Positions 27,469 through 35,170 of a stretch of 64,000 nucleotides of DNA are shown here, piece after piece (positions within the stretch are counted from its first letter, which is position 1; each line of letters opens with the position of its first letter). The position numbers were made by a program, and so were the translations under genes. The notes under the pieces are model-generated. The model saw nothing but the letters and a program-made list of their open reading frames with translations. It searched no databases and was not told the origin of the DNA. The stretch covers positions 62,001 to 126,000 of the forward strand of contig NZ_JOEY01000015.1 of the NCBI RefSeq assembly GCF_000718165.1. Direction: 5' to 3'. Source of the stretch: Streptomyces fulvoviolaceus (lineage in GTDB: Bacteria; Actinomycetota; Actinomycetes; Streptomycetales; Streptomycetaceae).

Positions 27469-28631
27469 CGACCGCCACCGCCTCCCGTGACGGCCTACGG
27501 CCCCGCCTCGCGGTCTCCCTGGTGTTCGTCGTCCTGGGTGGCACGCAGGGCGGCTGGATGGCCCGGATCCCCGCGATCCGGGACCAGGTCGGCGTGGACA
27601 CCGCGCAGTGGGGGCTGCTGAGCAGTTCGTCCGCCGCCGGTGACCTCGTCGCGATCGTAATGATCACGGTCCTGATCGGCCGGGTGAGCACTCGGCTGCT
27701 GAGCCTCGCGGCCGCCGCCCTGGTACTGCTCAACGCACCGGTGCTGGCGGGCGCGTCGGCAGTGCCCGCACTCGTCCTGGGCCTGACGGTGTGGGGGCTG
27801 TCGGCGACGTTCCTGGCCACGCCCGTCAACGCACTGGCCGTCGCAGTGGAGCGCCACCAGGACCGCCCGCTGATGTCGGGCTTCCACGCCTCCTACAGCT
27901 GCGGAGTGCTGGCGGGCGGCGCCCTCGGCACCCTCGCGGCGGCCACCGGGATCTCGCCGGGCGTCCAGATGGCGATCAGCAGTGGCGTCCTCGGGGCGCT
28001 GCTGCTGGCGTGGTCCCGCTGGCTCCCGGAGGAGTCGGTCGCCGTGGGCAAGGAGCAACGGCGGCCGCTGAAGCAGCGGTTCACGCCTCAGCTGGTGCTG
28101 CTCGCCGCCATCGCGTTCCTGGCCTCCTTCGCCGAGGGTGCGGCCTCGCAGTGGAGTTCGGTGTACACGGCCGACTACCTCGACGAGGGCGCGGCGCTCG
28201 GGGCGGCGACGTACACCTGCTTCTCCGTCGCGATCCTCGTCGCCCGGCTGCTGGGCGACCGGTTCGTGGCCCGCCTCGGCCGCCGGTTGTTCGTCCAACT
28301 CTCCCTGCTCACGGTCGCGTTGGGCGTGACGGTGGTCGTCGCCAGGCCTGCTCTCCCGCTGGCATTAGTCGGCTTCACGGTCGTGGGACTCGGCATCGCC
28401 TGTGTGCTCCCGGCGGCGATCGCCCTGGCCGGCCGGCAACCCGGGGTACCGGCCGGCGAGGGCGTCTCGGTCATCACCATCGGCCAGTGGCCGGGCTTCC
28501 TGCTGGCGGGCCCTGCCGTGGGACTGCTGGCCGGCACGACCAGCCTCCGCCCGGCCCTGGGGGCGCTGATCGTGTCGTCCCTCGCCGCCGCACTGCTGGC
28601 GCGGTGGATCGTGATCCCTAAGGACAGCTGA
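27465..28631 (+). CDS. MFS transporter with a bldA-type TTA codon
   Basis: 388 residues and about 12 membrane helices. An early GGTQGGWMARIPAIRDQVGVD loop and the GLSATFLATPVNALAVAVER and GFHASYSCGVLAGGALG segments place it with YbjJ/fucose-permease-like MFS carriers. ATG overlaps the ABC permease stop by 4 nt. One leucine codon (28365-28367) is TTA, rare in Streptomyces and read only by the developmentally controlled bldA tRNA, so production may be limited to later growth. The 3' end overlaps the convergent delta-60 gene by 14 nt. Substrate unknown. Confidence 0.88.
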   Translation: MTTATASRDGLRPRLAVSLVFVVLGGTQGGWMARIPAIRDQVGVDTAQWGLLSSSSAAGDLVAIVMITVLIGRVSTRLLSLAAAALVLLNAPVLAGASAVPALVLGLTVWGLSATFLATPVNALAVAVERHQDRPLMSGFHASYSCGVLAGGALGTLAAATGISPGVQMAISSGVLGALLLAWSRWLPEESVAVGKEQRRPLKQRFTPQLVLLAAIAFLASFAEGAASQWSSVYTADYLDEGAALGAATYTCFSVAILVARLLGDRFVARLGRRLFVQLSLLTVALGVTVVVARPALPLALVGFTVVGLGIACVLPAAIALAGRQPGVPAGEGVSVITIGQWPGFLLAGPAVGLLAGTTSLRPALGALIVSSLAAALLARWIVIPKDS

Positions 28632-30645
28632 GCCGCGTGTCCCCGGTGTCGGTCGTGCAGGTGTCCGTGCCGAAGCCGCCGTTGGCGGTGTCGTTTCCGG
28701 AGACGTTGTCGACGGTGTTCAGCCGGTCGTTGCCGTAGTTGCCGATGAGGTTGTCGTTGCCGGGGCCGCCGTTCAGGGTGTCGTCGTTGAAGCCGCCGTC
28801 CACGCGGTCGTTGCCGTGGTTGCCGTACGCGGTGTCGGTGCCGTAGCTCGCGTTGATCGTGTCGTCGCCGCCGAGGCCGCAGATCACGTCGGTGCCGTAG
28901 GTGCCGGTGATCGTGTCGTTGCCGCTGGTGCCGATCCTGGTGCAGCCGCGGGAGTTGTTGACGGTGGTGGTGACCGTCGCGCTGTTGTTGGCGGGGGTCG
29001 GGTCGGTCTGGGTGGCGGTGACCGAGGCCCGCTCGGTGAGGGTGCCGGTGGCCCTGGGTTCGGCGACGACGGTCACGGTGGCCTTCGCGCCGGGGGCGAG
29101 GGTGCCGAGGGCGCAGGAGACGGCGGTCGTGCAGGTGCCCTGGGAGGGGGTCGCCGAGATGACGGTGCCGGCGGGTCCGGTGAAGGTGTCGGTGAGGGAG
29201 ACGCCGGTGGCCGTGGCGGTGGTGCTGTTGTTGGTGACCGTCACGGTGTAGGTGGCCCGGTCGCCGATGCTGACGGTGCCCGTGCCGGTCTTGGTGACGG
29301 ACAGGTCGACGCCGGTGGGCGGCGGGGGCGGCGGGGTACCGGTGCCGCCGAGGTAGCGGGCCAGGGCGCGGTCGTCGCCGTTGTTGCCGTACGCGACGAT
29401 CCTGCCGTCGGGCTGCACAGCGACGGCGTGTGCCTCGTCGAAGAAGCCGAAGCCCATGTCGGTGGTCGTCCTGCCGCCGGTGCCGAAACCGGTGTCCAGG
29501 CTGCCGCCGGTGGTGTAGCGGACCAGGGCGAAGTCGGTGTTGGCCTGGCCCACGGCGACGATCCTGCCGTCGGACTGCAGAGCGAGGTCGAACGCGCCGT
29601 CCGCGCCGCCGTTGAAGTCGGTGGTCACGATGCCGTCGGTGTCGAAGGCGGGGTCGAGGGTTCCGCTGCTGGTGTACCGGGCGAGCGCGAAGTCGTAGGC
29701 GCTGTACCCGGCCGCGACGATCCTGCCGTCGGACTGCACGGCCACGCCGCGTGCCGAGTCGTCGCCGGCAAAGCCGGGCGCGGAGCTCAGGACGGTCGTG
29801 ACCGTGCCGCCCGTGCCGAAGGTGCTGTCGAGACTGCCGTCGGTGGTGTAGCGGGCCAGCGCGAAGTCGTTGGGGCCCGAGGGACCGCCCGTGTCGCCGG
29901 CCACGACGATCCTGCCGTCCGGCTGGAGCGCGAGGTCGTAGCCGGAGCCGCCGCCGGCGAAGGGGGTGAGGACGTACCCGTCGGTGCCGAACCCGGTGTC
30001 CGGGCTGCCGTCGGGGTTGTACCGCGCCACCGCGAACCGGAGGTCGCCCAGACCGGCGGCACCCTGTCCGGCGGCGACGATCTTGCCGTCGGGCTGTACG
30101 GCGATCGCTCGGGCGACGCCTCCGGAGCCGTCGAGACCGAAGCCGGTGAGGACGCGTCCGCCGGTCCCGAAGCCGGTGTCCAGGCTGCCGTCGGCGTTGT
30201 AGCGGGCGACCGTGAACGAGCAGCAGCCGCCCTCCGACTCGCCGGACTCCCCCGCCACGAGGACCTTGCCGTCCGACTGGAGCGCCACGCCGTGCGCCCG
30301 GTCCTCACCGCCCGCGAAGTCGGTGACCGTCTCCCCGCCCGATCCGAAGGACGTGTCGACGCTGCCGTCGGCGTTGTGCCGCATCACCGAGAAGTCGGAG
30401 GACAGGTACTCGGCCTCCCGGTTGGTGCCGACGGTGACGATCCGGCCGTCGGCCTGGAGGGCGAGGTCCTGCCCCTCCTCCCAGTAGCCGCGGTCGACGG
30501 TGACCTTTCCGCCGGTCCCGAATGTGGTGTCCAGGTCACCGGGCGCCGCGAACGCGCCGTTCGGCACAGCGATGGTGAGCGCCAGCGCCGCCGCAAGGGC
30601 GAGGGCGGGGCTCAGGAATCCCCGTAGGGAAGGGAGGGTGGGCAT
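28618..30645 (-). CDS. Secreted delta-60 repeat / RTX-like calcium-binding protein
   Basis: 675 residues with a signal peptide (cut near AFAAPG, residue 34). Residues about 35-440 hold some seven delta-60 repeats of the type LALQxDGRIVxxG ... FALARYxxDGSLDTxFGTGG, predicted to form a beta-propeller. A Pro-rich linker (PPPPPP) leads to a DUF11-like domain (VDLSVTKTGTGTVSIGDRATYTV), then RTX-like nonapeptides (GTSGNDTITG, GLGGDDTIN, GGPGNDNLIG) that usually bind Ca2+. It is exported to the cell surface or medium. No catalytic motif was seen, and an adhesive or structural role is a guess. It is convergent with the MFS gene. Confidence 0.86.
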   Translation of the reverse strand: MPTLPSLRGFLSPALALAAALALTIAVPNGAFAAPGDLDTTFGTGGKVTVDRGYWEEGQDLALQADGRIVTVGTNREAEYLSSDFSVMRHNADGSVDTSFGSGGETVTDFAGGEDRAHGVALQSDGKVLVAGESGESEGGCCSFTVARYNADGSLDTGFGTGGRVLTGFGLDGSGGVARAIAVQPDGKIVAAGQGAAGLGDLRFAVARYNPDGSPDTGFGTDGYVLTPFAGGGSGYDLALQPDGRIVVAGDTGGPSGPNDFALARYTTDGSLDSTFGTGGTVTTVLSSAPGFAGDDSARGVAVQSDGRIVAAGYSAYDFALARYTSSGTLDPAFDTDGIVTTDFNGGADGAFDLALQSDGRIVAVGQANTDFALVRYTTGGSLDTGFGTGGRTTTDMGFGFFDEAHAVAVQPDGRIVAYGNNGDDRALARYLGGTGTPPPPPPTGVDLSVTKTGTGTVSIGDRATYTVTVTNNSTTATATGVSLTDTFTGPAGTVISATPSQGTCTTAVSCALGTLAPGAKATVTVVAEPRATGTLTERASVTATQTDPTPANNSATVTTTVNNSRGCTRIGTSGNDTITGTYGTDVICGLGGDDTINASYGTDTAYGNHGNDRVDGGFNDDTLNGGPGNDNLIGNYGNDRLNTVDNVSGNDTANGGFGTDTCTTDTGDTRLSCP

Positions 30646-30773
30646 GCGTCCAGCTTCCGGACGTCCGTACGACGCCTCGGCGCGACTGGCATGCGGTGGG
30701 CCCACTGGGCCGCAGAGTTCCACCCTCCGGGGTGACCGCACCGACAATCGGCCCGCCGCGTACGGGGGTGGGG

Positions 30774-32030
30774 TCAGGACCGCCGTATCGGTGTGAACAG
30801 CGCGGCCACCGCGATCAGTACGCAGCACACACCCGCCACCAGGCCGACCGGGGCCGTGCCCTGATGCTCCGCCGCCCAGGTGAGGACAGCCGCGCCGATC
30901 GGGGCCGCGGAGTAGTGGAGGGTCCAGAAGGCTGAGGTGACCCGGCCCAGGAGCGGTTCCGGGGTGATCTCCTGGCGCAGGGACATGGAGCAGGTGCCCG
31001 CCACGGCGACACAGGCGAGGAAGGCCGCACTCAGGGCGGCGACGACGGGTACGTCCCGCGCCCAGCCCATCCCGGCGAAGGCGAGGCCGCACACCGCGAC
31101 CGAGCCGGTCCAGGTCGCGCCGAAGCCGAGCCGGCGGCGGACGCGGGCCACCAGCAGGGCGCCGGTGATGGTGCCGAGCGCACCGATGGCCATGACGGTA
31201 CCGACCGTGTCGTCGTCGTGGCCGAGGTCGTGCTTGAGGTGGTAGATGAGCAGGTCGGTCAGGCCGAAGGTGAGGAAGCTGAAGACGAACAGCAGGGCGG
31301 TGAGCGAGCGGAGTACGGGGTGGCTGCGGAGGAACGCCGCTCCGGTGCGCAGGTCCCGCCACAGACCGGTGCGTTCACCCTTCTCGGCGGGGCGTGCCCG
31401 GAACCGTACGAAGACCGTGCACAGGGCCGACACGCCGAAGCTGGCCGCGTCCACGCCGACGGCGGTCGCCGGGCCGGTCAGGGCGGCCACCAACCCCGCG
31501 CACAGCGGGCCCAGTACACCCGCGGCCGCGGCGGTGGCGTTCAACCGCCCGTTGGCCTCCGTCAGTTGGCCGGTTCCGACCAGACTCCGCACGACGGTGA
31601 CGTAGCCGACGGCGAACAGCGTGCCGAAGGCCTCGCACACCGGCAGGACCGCGTACAGCAGCCAGACCTGCGGTCCGAACAGCCACACCAGCGGGATCAC
31701 GCCGTACAGCACCATCCGCACGAGGTCGCAGCCGATGAGCAGGCGGCGCCGGTCGACCCGGTCCACCACCACCCCGGCGAACACCGCCGCCACGACCGCG
31801 GCCGCCCCGCCTACGGCTGTCAGCAGACCCATGCTCGCGAGAGAACCCGTGGCCTCAAGTACCAGCAGGGGCAGGGCGATCAGGGCGAAGGAGTCACCGA
31901 GCACGGAGAGGGTCTGCGCGGCCCAGAAGACGGTGAAGTTCCGTTGCCGCCACAGCGGACGCGGGTCGTCGGGCGGTACGCGGGGTGTGCTGCTGCCGGA
32001 TTCCCCGTCGCGCTGCGCCTCGTACGCCAT
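30774..32030 (-). CDS. MFS drug-efflux-type transporter (MFS_3 family)
   Basis: 418 residues from ATG 32030, which follows GGGGGAGG by 4-5 nt; an earlier in-frame ATG at 32087 lacks a site. A short Arg/Pro-rich tail precedes LWRQRNFTVFWAAQTLSVLGDSFALIALPLLVLEATGSLASMG, the enterobactin/macrolide exporter signature, and GVVVDRVDRRRLLIGCDLVRM is the loop motif A. Twelve helices are expected. It is divergent from the GH10 xylanase, with 112 nt between the two starts. The role is probably efflux of a small molecule; no local regulator gene was found. Confidence 0.88.
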   Translation of the reverse strand: MAYEAQRDGESGSSTPRVPPDDPRPLWRQRNFTVFWAAQTLSVLGDSFALIALPLLVLEATGSLASMGLLTAVGGAAAVVAAVFAGVVVDRVDRRRLLIGCDLVRMVLYGVIPLVWLFGPQVWLLYAVLPVCEAFGTLFAVGYVTVVRSLVGTGQLTEANGRLNATAAAAGVLGPLCAGLVAALTGPATAVGVDAASFGVSALCTVFVRFRARPAEKGERTGLWRDLRTGAAFLRSHPVLRSLTALLFVFSFLTFGLTDLLIYHLKHDLGHDDDTVGTVMAIGALGTITGALLVARVRRRLGFGATWTGSVAVCGLAFAGMGWARDVPVVAALSAAFLACVAVAGTCSMSLRQEITPEPLLGRVTSAFWTLHYSAAPIGAAVLTWAAEHQGTAPVGLVAGVCCVLIAVAALFTPIRRS

Positions 32031-32070
32031 GCCCCTCCCCCGTGTCCACGACAACCTCGGCAACCTTATG

Positions 32071-32082
32071 GTCACCGGTGAC
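32071..32082. promoter_or_regulatory. Palindrome between MFS and xylanase genes
   Basis: GTCACCGGTGAC is a perfect 12-bp palindrome in the 112-nt divergent region, 41 nt above the MFS start and 61 nt above the xylanase start. It could be a repressor site for either gene. A chance palindrome of this length is also plausible in G/C-rich DNA. Confidence 0.3.
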
Positions 32083-32142
32083 GACACGGAAATGACTTAC
32101 CGCGCCCGCATCCGTCGTCCTCGTCGTCCCGCAGGAGAAGCC

Positions 32143-33210
32143 GTGTCCCACCGCCGTCGCCGTGTCCTCCGTCCCGTCCCGCTCGCCGTCGCGGGCGCCC
32201 TGATCGCCGCCGCTGCCGTCGCCGTCCCCCAGCTCACCCCGGACGCCTCGGCCGCGACGACCCTGCGCGGCTACGCCGACGCCCGCGGCGTGAAGATCGG
32301 CGCGGCCGTGGGTGACACCCCGCTCACCTCCGACTCGTCGTACACCACCGTCCTGGACCGGGAGTTCAACTCGGTGACGGCGGAGAACGCGATGAAGTGG
32401 GACGCGCTGGAGCCGAGCCGCGGCAGCTACAACTGGGCGGCGGCGGACCGGCTGGTCAACCATGCCGCCGCGCACAACCAGGGCGTACGGGGCCACACGC
32501 TGGCCTGGTACTCGCAGCTGCCGTCCTGGCTGAAGAACGGCGGCTTCTCCGCGACCGAGCTGAACACGCTCCTCAAGAAGCACATCGACACGACCGTCGG
32601 CCGCTACAAGGGGAAGATCTACGCCTGGGACGTGGTCAACGAGACGTTCAACGAGGACGGCTCGATGCGCAGTTCGCTGTGGCAGGACAAGCTCGGCACC
32701 GGCTACATCGCGAACGCGCTGAAGTGGGCCCACGCCGCCGACCCCGCCGCCAAGCTGTACATCAACGACTACAACATCGAGGCGGACAACGCGAAGAGCG
32801 ACGCCCTGTACGCGCTGGCGAAGCAACTCCTCGCGCAGGGCGTGCCGTTGCACGGCATCGGCTTCCAGTCCCACTTCGTGGTCGGCGGGGTGCCGTCGAC
32901 GATGAAGGCCAACCTCAAGCGCTTCTCCGACCTCGGCCTGGAGGTCTCCGTCACCGAGCTCGACATCCGCATACCGCTGCCCGCCTCCTCCGCCGAACTC
33001 GCCCAGCAGTCCGCGGACTACAAGCTGGCGAGCGAGAACTGCCTGGGTGTGGCGCGGTGCGCGGGGGTCACGGTGTGGGGCCTGACCGACAAGTACTCGT
33101 GGATACCGGGGACGTTCAGCGGATACGGGGCGGCCCTGCCGTACAACGAGAGCTACGCGGCGAAGCCCGCCTACACCGGGCTGTCGAACGGGCTCAACCC
33201 GGCGCTCTGA
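32143..33210 (+). CDS. Secreted GH10 endo-beta-1,4-xylanase
   Basis: 355 residues from GTG 32143, 5 nt after GGAG. Four arginines and a hydrophobic stretch form the signal peptide, cut near ASAA (residue 38). A single GH10 barrel follows: NSVTAENAMKWDALEP, RGHTLAWYSQLPSW, acid/base Glu167 in WDVVNETFNEDG and nucleophile Glu272 in VTELDIRIP, then WGLTDKYSWIPGTF. There is no binding module after the catalytic domain, so it is a compact, free xylanase. Its last 40 nt overlap the convergent MFS gene. An upstream ATG (32092) would add 17 residues without a ribosome site. Confidence 0.94.
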   Translation: MSHRRRRVLRPVPLAVAGALIAAAAVAVPQLTPDASAATTLRGYADARGVKIGAAVGDTPLTSDSSYTTVLDREFNSVTAENAMKWDALEPSRGSYNWAAADRLVNHAAAHNQGVRGHTLAWYSQLPSWLKNGGFSATELNTLLKKHIDTTVGRYKGKIYAWDVVNETFNEDGSMRSSLWQDKLGTGYIANALKWAHAADPAAKLYINDYNIEADNAKSDALYALAKQLLAQGVPLHGIGFQSHFVVGGVPSTMKANLKRFSDLGLEVSVTELDIRIPLPASSAELAQQSADYKLASENCLGVARCAGVTVWGLTDKYSWIPGTFSGYGAALPYNESYAAKPAYTGLSNGLNPAL

Positions 33211-34451
33211 GCGTCCGGGACGTCCCGCTCCAGGGACCGGATGCCGGGTATGGGCGACGGCAGCAGCCAGAGCAGGGACAGCACCCCTCCGACGGCCGCC
33301 ACGACGAACGTCGCCCTGAGCCCGATGCCGTCGGCCAGCGCCCCTCCGACGATCGCGCCGAGGGGGCGCACGCCGTAGTTGACGGTGCTGTAGGCGCCGA
33401 CCACGCGGCTGCGCAGACCGTCCGGGACGACGGCGGCCTGCAGCGAGTTGAGGTTGACGTCGAACAGCATGACCCCTAGCCCGATGAGGAACTGGGCGGC
33501 GCCCAGCACCCCGGCGCGCGCCCACACGGGACCGCCGGCCACGGCCGCGAGGGCGAAGGGCGCCGGGAACAGGACGGCTCCGACGGCGATGGCGCGTCCC
33601 ACGCCGATACGACGGGACGCCCAGGGAGCGATCAGCGCCCCGACGAGAGCCCCGCTCGCCCCGATGCCGAGGGTCAACCCGATGGCGCCCGGGGAGAGTT
33701 GGAGGACCCGTTCGGCGAACAGCACGACCAGGCCGGTACCCGCCAGGAACGTGAAGAAGTTGAGCGTCGTCGCACAGCCGAGGCTCGCCCGCAGCACCGG
33801 ATGCCGGACGACGAAGGCCAGCCCGTCCCGGGCACCGCGCCACAGCGACGTCCCGTTACGGCGGTCCGGCACCGGCTCCTCGACCCGCACGGGCCCGAGC
33901 AGGACCGCCGACGCCAGGAAGGACAGCGCGTCGACGACGACGGCGACCGGCGCGGTCAGCGCCTGCACGAGGCCGCCGCCGAGCGCGGGCCCGGCGACGA
34001 GGGAGCCCGAACGGGCGGCGCCGAACTTGCTGTTGGCGTCGACGTACGAGGAACGCGGCACGATCCGGGCGAACAGCGGCATCCAGGCGCAGCCGGCCAG
34101 CACGCCCGCGAAGCCGCACAGCAGGACGACGGCGTACAGCTGCACCAGCGTCACGGCGCCCCACAGGTAGGCGGCGGGCAGCGTCAGCAGCACCACGGCC
34201 CGGAACACGTCACAGCCGATGATCAGCCGCCGCTTGCGCGCCCGGCCGTCCACCCACGTCCCCAGCAGCATCCCGAGAAGGTGCGGTGCCCAGGCGAGCG
34301 CAGTCAGCCAGGCCACCTGCCCGGCGGAGGCGTCAAGGACCGTGACGGCGATCAGCGGCACGGCCACCTCGGAGACCCGGTCGCCGACCTGGGAGACCGC
34401 GCTGCTGGTCCAGGTGAGCAGGAAGGGACGGTCGCGCCAGAGGGAGGTCAC
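33171..34451 (-). CDS. MFS transporter, drug-efflux type, ArsR-linked
   Basis: 426 residues with GTG start overlapping the ArsR-type gene stop (GTGA), so the two are translationally coupled. The opening TSLWRDRPFLLTWTSSAVSQVGDRVSEVAVPLIAV and motif A WVDGRARKRRLIIGCDVFRA place it in the macrolide/enterobactin efflux group. NLNSLQAAVVPDGLRSRVVGAYSTVNYGVRPLG is a family signature in the C-terminal half. Twelve helices are expected. The upstream regulator and its operators suggest inducible efflux. It overlaps the xylanase end by 40 nt on the opposite strand. Confidence 0.88.
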   Translation of the reverse strand: MTSLWRDRPFLLTWTSSAVSQVGDRVSEVAVPLIAVTVLDASAGQVAWLTALAWAPHLLGMLLGTWVDGRARKRRLIIGCDVFRAVVLLTLPAAYLWGAVTLVQLYAVVLLCGFAGVLAGCAWMPLFARIVPRSSYVDANSKFGAARSGSLVAGPALGGGLVQALTAPVAVVVDALSFLASAVLLGPVRVEEPVPDRRNGTSLWRGARDGLAFVVRHPVLRASLGCATTLNFFTFLAGTGLVVLFAERVLQLSPGAIGLTLGIGASGALVGALIAPWASRRIGVGRAIAVGAVLFPAPFALAAVAGGPVWARAGVLGAAQFLIGLGVMLFDVNLNSLQAAVVPDGLRSRVVGAYSTVNYGVRPLGAIVGGALADGIGLRATFVVAAVGGVLSLLWLLPSPIPGIRSLERDVPDAQSAGLSPFDSPV

Positions 34452-35026
34452 GCCTCCGCCTCGGGCAGGGAGTACCGCAGGAACCGTACGTCCCGGTATC
34501 CCGGCGGGCGTTCGTCGGCGCCACGCATGACATAGGGGGCGAGTACGGCCTCCATCGCGTCCTGGATGGCGGCGAGTTCCTCGGCCGACACCACGACCCG
34601 TGTGTTGGCCAGCCCGGCGAGCCGCCGCCAGTCCGGTTCCAGTTCCGGCTCGGTCTCGGTCGCCCACCGCTCGGCCTGCTGCGCGCCACGGGCGAACATC
34701 TCCCAGCCCAGCGCCCGCGCGGCCGAGGCACCGTCCTCGTCCTCCGGCACCTCGATCCGGAACCCGCGCGCCACCGCCTCCCACCGCCGCTCCCGCCGGT
34801 CGCTGCCGCTCTCGGCGTCCCGCACCAGCCCGAACCCGGCGAGATGCCGCAGATGCCAGCTGGTCACGGACGGTGTCGCGCCCACGTGCGGGGACAACTG
34901 CGTTGCCGTGGCGGGCCCGTGGCGCTGCAGCCGCTCGAGTACGGCCAGCCGTACGGGATGCGCGAGCGCGCGCATGGTCTTCGGGTCGGTGATCTCTATG
35001 TCGCCGAGACGATTGCCGGATGCCAT
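34448..35026 (-). CDS. ArsR-type winged-helix regulator
   Basis: 192 residues from ATG 35026; a GTG at 35047 in the same frame would add seven residues but lies inside the operator. Residues about 10-75 are a winged helix of the ArsR/HTH_20 kind: TMRALAHPVRLAVLERLQRHGPATATQLSPHVGATPSVTSWHLRHLAGFGLV. No CxC metal site is seen near helix 3, so arsenic or cadmium sensing is unlikely. The long C-terminal half is typical of Streptomyces ArsR-like proteins that control MFS exporters. It is in one operon with the MFS gene and probably represses both through the inverted repeats around its start. Confidence 0.88.
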   Translation of the reverse strand: MASGNRLGDIEITDPKTMRALAHPVRLAVLERLQRHGPATATQLSPHVGATPSVTSWHLRHLAGFGLVRDAESGSDRRERRWEAVARGFRIEVPEDEDGASAARALGWEMFARGAQQAERWATETEPELEPDWRRLAGLANTRVVVSAEELAAIQDAMEAVLAPYVMRGADERPPGYRDVRFLRYSLPEAEA

Positions 35027-35029
35027 GAC

Positions 35030-35079
35030 GTGAGAGTGTCCTCTCACAAAGTATGAGAGTCAACTCTCATGACTCTCAC
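35030..35079. promoter_or_regulatory. Paired operators for the ArsR-MFS operon
   Basis: GTGAGAG-TGTC-CTCTCAC (35030-35047) and ATGAGAGT-CA-ACTCTCAT (35053-35070) are perfect inverted repeats with the same TGAGAG/CTCTCA half site, and a further half site GACTCTCAC follows at 35071. A minus-strand CATACT (35050-35055) between the two is a possible -10 hexamer, so binding would cover the promoter. Confidence 0.75.
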
Positions 35080-35170
35080 TGTTTCCCCAACTGCCCTTGC
35101 CCGTCACACTGGTTGCCCCGAACCTGAACAACGTTCATCTCCCACACCCCCGAGCGGAGACACCCCCACC

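Noticed and set aside
34448..35026. Arsenic/cadmium-sensing ArsR
   Set aside because: No metal-binding CxC motif near the recognition helix, and the partner gene is a drug-type MFS, not an arsenite pump.
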